Assembly: GCA_902761345.1 (NCBI GenBank)
Contig: CACWKD010000001.1
Span: 1 to 55,977, forward strand
Direction of reading: 5' to 3'
Source: an uncultured Ruminococcus sp.
Lineage (GTDB): Bacteria; Bacillota; Clostridia; Oscillospirales; Acutalibacteraceae
DNA: 55,977 nt
Under the pieces are notes generated by a model, which had not been told where the DNA came from, did no database searches, and saw only the letters and a program-made list of their open reading frames with translations. The position numbers were made by a program, and so were the translations under genes. This document shows, piece after piece, positions 50,562 through 55,977 of the stretch (position 1 is the stretch's first letter; every line of letters starts with the position of its first letter).

Positions 50562-50765
50562 TTAAACTTCCTCTTGTTCTTTTCTTATAATTTTCTTTAT
50601 GTTTTTCTCTATTTTTGTTCTGGGAACCATAACTTCTCTTCCGCACTTCGTACACTCTATCCTGAAATCTATCCCCACACGGTGAACATTAAAGTGTTTA
50701 TTGCCGCAGGGGTGAGGTTTTTTCATCTCTATAACATCTCCGACACGAACGTCCACTTTAAACAC
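50562..50765 (-). CDS. DUF951 family protein
   Basis: A 67-residue small basic protein with a zinc-ribbon-like pattern (HPCGNKHF, then ECTKCGREV). DUF951 proteins occur widely in Firmicutes next to translation or chromosome genes and have no settled function; the SH3-like RVGDVIEMKKPHPCG opening suggests nucleic acid binding. It heads the operon with prfA and has its own promoter. Confidence 0.92.
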   Translation of the reverse strand: MFKVDVRVGDVIEMKKPHPCGNKHFNVHRVGIDFRIECTKCGREVMVPRTKIEKNIKKIIRKEQEEV

Positions 50766-50794
50766 TCCCCTTTTTAAATTTATTATATCATCTT

Positions 50795-50824
50795 ATTGTA
50801 GCATACTATCAGTTATTTTGTAAA
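50795..50824 (-). promoter_or_regulatory. Promoter of DUF951-prfA operon
   Basis: Minus strand TTTACA (50819-50824), 18-base spacer, TACAAT (50795-50800). A second TATAAT-like element lies just downstream. Confidence 0.6.
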
Positions 50825-50875
50825 CCATATTTTATAGGATAAACAAAATTTTAAAAATTAATAAACCTTTCTCTA

Positions 50876-50904
50876 TTGACGAAAAAGTTGATATGTAATA
50901 TACT
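50876..50904 (+). promoter_or_regulatory. Sigma-A promoter of degV
   Basis: TTGACG (50876-50881), 17-base spacer, TATACT (50899-50904). Confidence 0.8.
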
Positions 50905-50971
50905 TTATTTATCGGCATTTGGAAACTTTTTATAACTTTCCAAACAACAATCACAAGGAGGGTATTTTATT

Positions 50972-51844
50972 ATGAGTTCATTCGCTATCGTTACAGATAC
51001 AGGCTGTGATATGCCTGCGGCTTTGGCAAAAAAGCTTAATATAACAGCAGTACCGCTAAAGGTTATCATAGCAGGAAAGTCTATTGACTCTACTCTTAGT
51101 CCGCTTGATATAGGAAACCAAAGTTTTTATGATCTGCTTAGAAATAATGTTGACGTTAAAACAGCCTCTCCGTCAATAGACGACTACGAGAGATACTTCA
51201 AAAAGGAACTTGACAGAGGAAAAGACATATTGTATATCGGGTTTTCGACAGGACTGAGCGGAGCATATAATGTTGCAAGAATTGCCGCAGAGGAGCTTCG
51301 TGACGAATATCCCGAAAGACAGCTGCTTATTCTTGACAGCAAATGTGCTTCTATGGGACAATCTCTTCTACTGCACTATGTTGTACAGAAACAGCGTGAG
51401 GGTGCAACACTCAGAGAAACATACGAGTTTGCAAAATCGCTAAGACATCATGTGTGCCACTGGTTTACACTTGATGATTTACACCACCTCAAAAAGGGCG
51501 GACGAATTTCCGCTGCGAAAGCTGTTGTAGGCACTGTTATGAACATTAAACCCGTACTAAAGGTAAATCCCAAAGGAAAGCTTGAAATAGCGTACAAAGC
51601 GAGGGGCAAAAAACTTGCAATCGCTAAGCTTGTAGAGCAATTCGGCGATTATTACTATCCCGATGGAAACGATATTATTTTTATCAACCACGCAGACTGT
51701 CCCGAGGACGCAGACCTGCTTGCAAGGTCTATCACTAAAAATTACGGTATCACTAACTTTGTTATATCGGAGATAGGCCCTGTTCTTGGTGCTCATTCGG
51801 GTCCCGGTGCTCTTGCACTTTATTATATCGGAAAAGAAAAATAA
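50972..51844 (+). CDS. DegV-family fatty-acid-binding protein
   Basis: A 290-residue FakB/DegV protein that holds a fatty acid for phosphorylation by FakA. Typical motifs: FAIVTDTGCDMP, FSTGLSGAYNVARIAAEEL, DSKCASMGQ, FTLDDLHHLKKGGRIS and the end HSGPGALALYYIG. ATG behind AAGGAGGG. The fakA kinase gene is not in the window. Confidence 0.95.
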   Translation: MSSFAIVTDTGCDMPAALAKKLNITAVPLKVIIAGKSIDSTLSPLDIGNQSFYDLLRNNVDVKTASPSIDDYERYFKKELDRGKDILYIGFSTGLSGAYNVARIAAEELRDEYPERQLLILDSKCASMGQSLLLHYVVQKQREGATLRETYEFAKSLRHHVCHWFTLDDLHHLKKGGRISAAKAVVGTVMNIKPVLKVNPKGKLEIAYKARGKKLAIAKLVEQFGDYYYPDGNDIIFINHADCPEDADLLARSITKNYGITNFVISEIGPVLGAHSGPGALALYYIGKEK

Positions 51845-51857
51845 CTGCTTATTATCA

Positions 51858-51891
51858 ACACCATAATGGATTAAGCCGTTATGGTGTTTTT
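51858..51891 (+). terminator. Terminator of degV
   Basis: Stem CACCATAA / TTATGGTG (51859-51866 with 51879-51886), followed by TTTTT. Confidence 0.85.
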
Positions 51892-51911
51892 GAAACGAAA
51901 GGAAAATACAT

Positions 51912-52457
51912 ATGGAACTTACAGAAAAAACTCTATCTTCAAAAACCATTTATGACGGAAAAATCGTCAAGCTTACATTCGATGAAGTTATGCTCCCCGA
52001 CGGTACTCAATCTAAACGTGAGGTAGTTAATCACCCGGGCGGAGTTACTGTTGTTGCCATTACAGACGAAAACGAAGTTTTGTTTGTAAGACAATTCCGC
52101 TATCCCTACAAAGAAATCGTTCTCGAACTGCCCGCAGGCAAGCTTGAAAAAGGATCATCTCCGCTTGAAAACGGAAAGCGTGAACTTTTGGAGGAAACAG
52201 GTGCAATAGGATATAATTACATCTCCCTTGGCGTACAATATTCTTCTCCGGGTTTCTGCAACGAAACTATTCATATGTATATGTGCAAAATTGAGAAATT
52301 TGAAACTCAACAGCTTGATGAGGGCGAGTTTCTCAGAGTAGAAAAGATACCGCTTGCCCGTGCTGTTGAGATGATACTCAACAATCAGATATTCGACGGA
52401 AAAACTCAGACGGCTGTTCTAAAAGCTGCTATGCTGCTTAAATCAGGGGCAGTATAA
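51912..52457 (+). CDS. NUDIX hydrolase, ADP-ribose pyrophosphatase type
   Basis: A 181-residue NUDIX enzyme. It has the ADPRase layout: VVNHPGGVTVVAITDENEVLFVRQFRYPYKEIVLELPAGKLEKG in parts, with Nudix box GSSPLENGKRELLEETGAIG (near residue 92) and SSPGFCNETIHMYM after it. Expected to cleave ADP-ribose to AMP and ribose phosphate. ATG behind AAAGGAAA. It is transcribed between the degV terminator and the metG promoter. Confidence 0.93.
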   Translation: MELTEKTLSSKTIYDGKIVKLTFDEVMLPDGTQSKREVVNHPGGVTVVAITDENEVLFVRQFRYPYKEIVLELPAGKLEKGSSPLENGKRELLEETGAIGYNYISLGVQYSSPGFCNETIHMYMCKIEKFETQQLDEGEFLRVEKIPLARAVEMILNNQIFDGKTQTAVLKAAMLLKSGAV

Positions 52458-52477
52458 TGGGATTTCCAAAAAATCTA

Positions 52478-52505
52478 TTGAAATATCTGTATAAAATGGT
52501 ATAAT
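52478..52505 (+). promoter_or_regulatory. Sigma-A promoter of metG
   Basis: TTGAAA (52478-52483), 16-base spacer, TATAAT (52500-52505). The 35-base leader is far too short for a T-box, so metG is not controlled by one here. Confidence 0.75.
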
Positions 52506-52540
52506 ATATATTACAGAAAACTATCAGGAGGCATAATTTT

Positions 52541-54499
52541 ATGTGTAAAGGAAAATTCTATATTACCACACCGATATATTATCCCTCGGGTAATCCGCAT
52601 ATCGGTCATTGTTATACAACAGTTGCCTGCGACTCTATCGCAAGATACAAGCGTATGCAGGGATACGACGTAATGTTCCTTACGGGTACGGACGAACACG
52701 GTCTGAAAATTGAGCAAAAGGCTGCCGAAAAAGGAATTACTCCAAAGGAATACGTTGACGAAATTGTCGCAATATTTAAAAACCTCTGGAAATATATGAA
52801 TGTAGATTACGACAGATACATCAGAACCACAGACGATTACCATGTCGAGGCTGTTCAAAAAATTTTTACGGCTCTTTACGACAAGGGTTACATTTACAAA
52901 GGCGAATACAAAGGCAAATACTGTACGCCGTGTGAGAGTTTCTGGACTAACAGTCAGCTTGTTGACGGCAAGTGTCCCGAATGCGGCAGAGATGTTATCG
53001 ATGCAAAAGAAGAGGCTTACTTCTTCAAAATGTCACCATTTGCCGACAGAATTGAAAAGCTGCTCACCGAAACAGACTATCTCCGCCCGAAAACTCGTGC
53101 CGTGGAGCTTGTAAACAACTTCATTAAGCCTGGTCTTGAAGATCTCTGCGTTTCAAGGACTTCTTTCAAATGGGGTATTCCCGTACCGTTTGACGAAAAT
53201 CACGTTGTATATGTTTGGGTTGACGCTCTTTCTAACTATATCACCGCTCTCGGCTACGATAACAACACATACAGCGATTACGATAAATACTGGCCTGCCG
53301 ATGTTCACATGGTAGCTAAGGATATTATGAGATTTCACGCTATCATCTGGCCTGCTATCCTTATGGCTCTTGATCTGCCTCTGCCAAAGCACCTCGCCGT
53401 ACACGGCTGGATTACATTCAACGGTGAGAAGATGAGTAAGTCCTTAGGTAACGTGGTAGATCCGTTTGTACTCGGTGAGAGATACTCCCCCGATGCTATC
53501 CGCTACCATATTCTAAGAGAAATGGCATTAGGTTCGGATAGTTCATTCTCAAATGAAATTATGATCAACAGAATAAACTCCGATCTTGCAAACGGATTAG
53601 GCAATCTTGTTTCCCGTACTACGGCTATGGTTGAAAAATACTTCGGCGGCACTCTCCCCGAGGAAAGATGTCCGGGAGAATTTGACGATGATCTTATCGC
53701 TGTGGCTACGGCGCTTCGTGACAAAACAGACGAATACATCGACAACACACAAATCAACAACGCACTTGCAGAGATATTCAATGTCGTATCAAGAGCAAAC
53801 AAGTACATTGACGAAACGACACCGTGGGTACTCGGAAAAGATCCCGAAAACAACGCCCGTCTTGCAACCGTACTTTACAATCTGATTGACACAATAAGAA
53901 TAATCTCTACTCTCCTTTCGGCTTTTATGCCTACGACTATGCCAAAGGTATGGGAGCAGATAGGTGCGGACAGTGATACTGTAACTTATGATAACGCAAA
54001 TAAGTTCGGTGTTCTTCCCGTAAATGTAACTGTTAAAAAGGGCGAGGCTATCTTCCCGAGAATAGATGTTCAGAAAGAGATCGACGAACTCAACGCTATC
54101 ATCAAGAAGAACGCCGAAAAGACAAAAGCACAGCTTGAAAATCAGGCAAAAGCAGAAAACAAGCCTGAAAATGTCGCCTTAATCGGTATTGAGGATTTTG
54201 CAAAGATTGAACTCAGAACAGCTAAAGTAAAAGCCTGCGAACCTGTAAAGAAGTCCAAAAAGCTGTTAAAGCTTACGCTTGACGACGGACAGGGAGAGCG
54301 TACAGTGGCTTCGGGTATAGCACAGTTCTATACGCCCGATGACCTTATAGGACATACTGTAATTATTGTATCTAACTTAAAGCCTGCAAAGCTTTGCGGA
54401 GTGGAAAGTCAAGGTATGATACTTGCGGCAGACTGTCCCAACGGTGATGTAAAGGTGATTTTTGCAGACGATATTCCTGTCGGAAGTAAAATAAGATAA
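52541..54499 (+). CDS. metG: Methionyl-tRNA synthetase
   Basis: A 652-residue class I synthetase. HIGH motif at 20-23 (NPHIGHC), the zinc knuckle YCTPCESFW..GKCPECGRD (near 127-150), KMSKS in NGEKMSKSLGN (near 300), an anticodon-binding helical domain, and a C-terminal EMAPII-like tRNA-binding and dimerisation domain (FAKIELRTAKVKACEPVKKSKKLLKL.. ,ILAADCPNGDVKV) at about 545-652. ATG behind CAGGAGG. Own promoter and terminator. Confidence 0.98.
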   Translation: MCKGKFYITTPIYYPSGNPHIGHCYTTVACDSIARYKRMQGYDVMFLTGTDEHGLKIEQKAAEKGITPKEYVDEIVAIFKNLWKYMNVDYDRYIRTTDDYHVEAVQKIFTALYDKGYIYKGEYKGKYCTPCESFWTNSQLVDGKCPECGRDVIDAKEEAYFFKMSPFADRIEKLLTETDYLRPKTRAVELVNNFIKPGLEDLCVSRTSFKWGIPVPFDENHVVYVWVDALSNYITALGYDNNTYSDYDKYWPADVHMVAKDIMRFHAIIWPAILMALDLPLPKHLAVHGWITFNGEKMSKSLGNVVDPFVLGERYSPDAIRYHILREMALGSDSSFSNEIMINRINSDLANGLGNLVSRTTAMVEKYFGGTLPEERCPGEFDDDLIAVATALRDKTDEYIDNTQINNALAEIFNVVSRANKYIDETTPWVLGKDPENNARLATVLYNLIDTIRIISTLLSAFMPTTMPKVWEQIGADSDTVTYDNANKFGVLPVNVTVKKGEAIFPRIDVQKEIDELNAIIKKNAEKTKAQLENQAKAENKPENVALIGIEDFAKIELRTAKVKACEPVKKSKKLLKLTLDDGQGERTVASGIAQFYTPDDLIGHTVIIVSNLKPAKLCGVESQGMILAADCPNGDVKVIFADDIPVGSKIR

Positions 54500-54510
54500 T
54501 TAGTAAGAAA

Positions 54511-54544
54511 AGAGGAGCAAGTTTTTTCGCTTGTTCCTCTTTTT
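54511..54544 (+). terminator. Terminator of metG
   Basis: Eleven-base stem AGAGGAGCAAG / CTTGTTCCTCT with one wobble (54511-54521 with 54530-54540), followed by TTTT. It may also act for the convergent spoIIQ-like gene. Confidence 0.9.
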
Positions 54545-54555
54545 AAAGGCAATTC

Positions 54556-55299
54556 TCAATTTCTATCGCTGTTTTTCATAAACTTGTGAGGGTCTACCCA
54601 CTTGCCGTTCTCTTTTACACCAATATGAATATGCGCCCTGTCTGCCGTTTCACAAGGTATTGCATAAACCGTACCCACAAACGTACCTGCCTCTATTACC
54701 TCACCTTTCTGCACAAGCGCAGTTTTTGCAAGTCCGCAGTAGTACGTTTCAACCGTATCGGAATGCTTTACAACAACCGTATTGCCGTACATCTCATCAT
54801 AGTAAATATCCGTTACAACACCGCCGCACATTGCACGAACCTTGTCATCTATATTGGCAGAGTAATCAAGTCCCGGGTGGGCACGATAGTCGTTTAATGT
54901 TTCGTTATACACAGGGTCTTCGCTGTACTGCCCTATTATCTCTGCGTGATTGATCGGCTCAAAAGTAAACACAACATTATCATCGCTTAAACTCTCGGTA
55001 TCCTTTTTTACACCGCTTACAGTTGCGTTTACCTGTGTATCGTCTATAATAAACGATACATCGTTGTCTGTGTCGCTTTGTTCGGAAACATTCGGTTCAA
55101 TGCTTATCTGAGGGTTTAAGTATGAATTCACATTCTTTACAGTAGTCCACACAGACGCGCCTATCGCCACAAGACATATTGCAAGGGCAGTTAAAAACCC
55201 CTTGGTAAATGTCTTTCCCGAATTTTTATCTATCTGTTCCTCTTCCTCCTCGTACTCCTCATCAGAACTAAAATATTCGTCAAAAAAATTTTTATCCAT
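54556..55299 (-). CDS. SpoIIQ-like membrane-anchored LytM (M23) protein
   Basis: A 247-residue bitopic protein: acidic cytoplasmic start (residues 5-22), a membrane helix (about 33-50) and a LytM domain (136-243). Zinc ligands are kept: H141 and D145 in HPGLD and H225 in AHIHIG; the catalytic-loop His of YxHL is replaced (YYCGL, 186-190). This architecture, length and partial active site resemble SpoIIQ, the forespore partner of SpoIIIAH; the identification is inferred. ATG at 55299 behind GGAGGTG. A GTATA-17-GATAATA arrangement upstream (55318-55346) is loosely like a forespore promoter. Confidence 0.75.
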   Translation of the reverse strand: MDKNFFDEYFSSDEEYEEEEEQIDKNSGKTFTKGFLTALAICLVAIGASVWTTVKNVNSYLNPQISIEPNVSEQSDTDNDVSFIIDDTQVNATVSGVKKDTESLSDDNVVFTFEPINHAEIIGQYSEDPVYNETLNDYRAHPGLDYSANIDDKVRAMCGGVVTDIYYDEMYGNTVVVKHSDTVETYYCGLAKTALVQKGEVIEAGTFVGTVYAIPCETADRAHIHIGVKENGKWVDPHKFMKNSDRN

Positions 55300-55353
55300 G
55301 CTAAGCACCTCCGCTAATATTATCGGCATTATCTTCCGATTTATACGAAAGCA

Positions 55354-55381
55354 CAAAAAAATACCGCAAGTCTTTTTGCGG
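55354..55381 (-). terminator. Terminator of the lipoprotein gene
   Basis: Minus strand stem CCGCAA / TTGCGG (55376-55381 with 55364-55369), extended by one pair, followed by ATTTTTTT. Confidence 0.82.
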
Positions 55382-55392
55382 CATTTCGTTAG

Positions 55393-55878
55393 CTATTGCT
55401 TATTATAATAATCTATTCCTCTTGAGGGTTTAAAGTACGTCCTTATGTATCCGTCTGTCGATACTATAACAAACTCGTTTGTATTTTCCAGATAGTACAC
55501 ATCATCTCCGTCCTCCGCTTCAAGCTTGTGGAGGGCTTTTTTGTCATTTATTACACGGTTGGCGCCTTCTACATATTCTTGTGCATCTGCATATCCGAAA
55601 TCTTCATTATGCTTTTCAAAATGTTCGTTTAACAGCTTGTCGTTTCTAAATGTATAATAGACGGTTTCTTCTTCCGATACTTCCTCTTCAAGTTGCGTAT
55701 CTTTATCTGTAACAATATTTTCTTCCGTATCGGCAGTTTCCTCATACAGAGAACCGTATGTAATATCACTCTCAGTTGTATCAAGATCATATGTAAACGA
55801 ACACCCCGAAAAAATTACTGCCGACATAATTAAAAGCATTATAAAAGAAATCGGTTTTGAATATAATTTTCTGACCAT
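55393..55878 (-). CDS. Lipoprotein with probable BECR-type nuclease-like domain
   Basis: A 161-residue protein with a lipoprotein signal (VIFSGC, lipid Cys 26), an acidic spacer (about 30-74) and a compact domain 76-161: LLNEHFEKHNEDFGYADAQEYVEGAN (split), NDKKALHKLEAEDGDDVYY, FVIVSTDGYIRTYFKPSRGIDYYN. From memory this pattern matches BECR-fold (barnase/EndoU/colicin E5-D/RelE) domains common in Firmicutes phage and conjugative-element proteins; the HFEKH, Lys, and TDGYIRTYF elements would be the active-site set. No immunity gene is visible before the window ends. ATG at 55878 lies only about 12 bases from an insertion-sequence end, which supplies its GGGGGGAG ribosome binding site. Confidence 0.6.
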   Translation of the reverse strand: MVRKLYSKPISFIMLLIMSAVIFSGCSFTYDLDTTESDITYGSLYEETADTEENIVTDKDTQLEEEVSEEETVYYTFRNDKLLNEHFEKHNEDFGYADAQEYVEGANRVINDKKALHKLEAEDGDDVYYLENTNEFVIVSTDGYIRTYFKPSRGIDYYNKQ

Positions 55879-55882
55879 AGTG

Positions 55883-55977
55883 ACATACTCCCCCCACCTA
55901 TAGAGGTGGGGGCTTCTCGCTCAAGTATGGTAACCCATACAGTATCAACGAGCTATCCCCGTGTGTCCCACGGTTCT
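55883..55977 (-). mobile_element. Right end of an IS200/IS605-type element, running off the window
   Basis: Subterminal hairpin CCCCCACCT-ATAG-AGGTGGGGG (55891-55912) followed by GCTTCTCGCTCAAG, typical of the 3' end of IS605-family elements carrying tnpB on the minus strand. The GTCAC just inside 55880-55884 on the minus strand is a plausible right cleavage end. In such elements this segment also encodes the 3' scaffold of the omega RNA. Confidence 0.7.
55945..55977 (-). CDS. tnpB: Last residues of TnpB (partial)
   Basis: The minus strand from the window edge reads RTVGHTGIAR then TGA (55945-55947). This kind of VGHTGI ending, followed by a GAAGCCCCCACCT hairpin, is what I recall from IS605-family TnpB genes. 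Only 10 residues are visible; the rest is outside the window. Confidence 0.5.
   Translation of the reverse strand, partial: RTVGHTGIAR

Noticed and set aside
52458-52540. T-box or SAM riboswitch in front of metG
   Set aside because: The promoter at 52478-52505 leaves only about 30 bases of leader, and no T-box or antiterminator sequence is present.

Overview
The window looks like chromosome from an AT-rich, low-GC Gram-positive, spore-forming anaerobe, most likely of the Ruminococcaceae/Oscillospiraceae. The evidence is a cohesin- and dockerin-bearing secreted protein of cellulosome type, a sigma-A-type primary sigma factor, sporulation or germination genes (ypeB, a spoIIQ-like LytM gene, a SpoVD/PBP2-type transpeptidase with PASTA repeats), ireB, rqcH, and many GTG and TTG starts behind strong AGGAGG-type ribosome binding sites. 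A relative of Ruminococcus or [Eubacterium] siraeum is my inference; no marker rRNA is present. No rRNA, tRNA, CRISPR array or prophage is visible. Most genes are on the minus strand, so operons read from high to low coordinates.

Region by region (minus strand unless noted). 1-3.4 kb: rqcH, an Sfp-type phosphopantetheinyl transferase and an orphan LolD/MacB-like ABC ATPase. 3.5-8.5 kb: a small plus-strand membrane protein, then murA, walJ, rlmH, a DUF1858 protein, ymdB and a zincin. 8.5-12.8 kb: dnaG followed by two tandem rpoD genes. 12.9-15.4 kb: a YigZ-family gene, rpmE, a VanY-like protein that has lost its zinc ligands, a small conserved gene and ireB. 15.5-17.4 kb (plus): a zinc-ribbon membrane protein and ypeB. 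17.7-24.8 kb: cytoplasmic alpha-amylase, flavodoxin, a YtrA-type GntR/ABC operon with a readable promoter and operator, a four-helix-bundle protein and a sodium-coupled symporter. 25.2-37.5 kb: a division and cell-wall (dcw) cluster, mraZ-rsmH-ftsL-pbp-mraY-ftsW-murG-murA2-ftsQ-ftsZ, lacking murC/D/E/F and ftsA. 37.5-42.1 kb: MraZ boxes, a candidate small RNA with its own promoter and terminator, a cohesin/dockerin protein and folD. 42.3-48.2 kb: a compact six-gene operon tsaC-coaE-SLT-ymfF-ymfH-lgt. 48.2-50.8 kb: a highly structured intergenic element, an ankyrin protein, prfA and a DUF951 gene. 51-54.5 kb (plus): degV, a NUDIX hydrolase and metG. 54.5-56 kb: the spoIIQ-like gene, a lipoprotein with a probable BECR-type nuclease-like domain, and at the window edge the end of an IS200/IS605-type element.

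Functionally the window is mostly envelope growth and division (dcw, two MurA enzymes, lytic transglycosylase, WalJ, lgt, IreB), replication and transcription core (dnaG, rpoD pair), translation quality (rqcH, rlmH, prfA, metG, tsaC, ymfFH, rpmE) and sporulation. The most unusual items are: degenerate seven-base tandem repeats that always lie just downstream of a gene in the same sense; the self-contained small-RNA unit upstream of mraZ; four MraZ boxes in exact 10-base register; the tandem sigma factors with patches of DNA identity; the zinc-site-less VanY homologue; and a lipoprotein whose ribosome binding site seems to be supplied by an insertion-sequence end.
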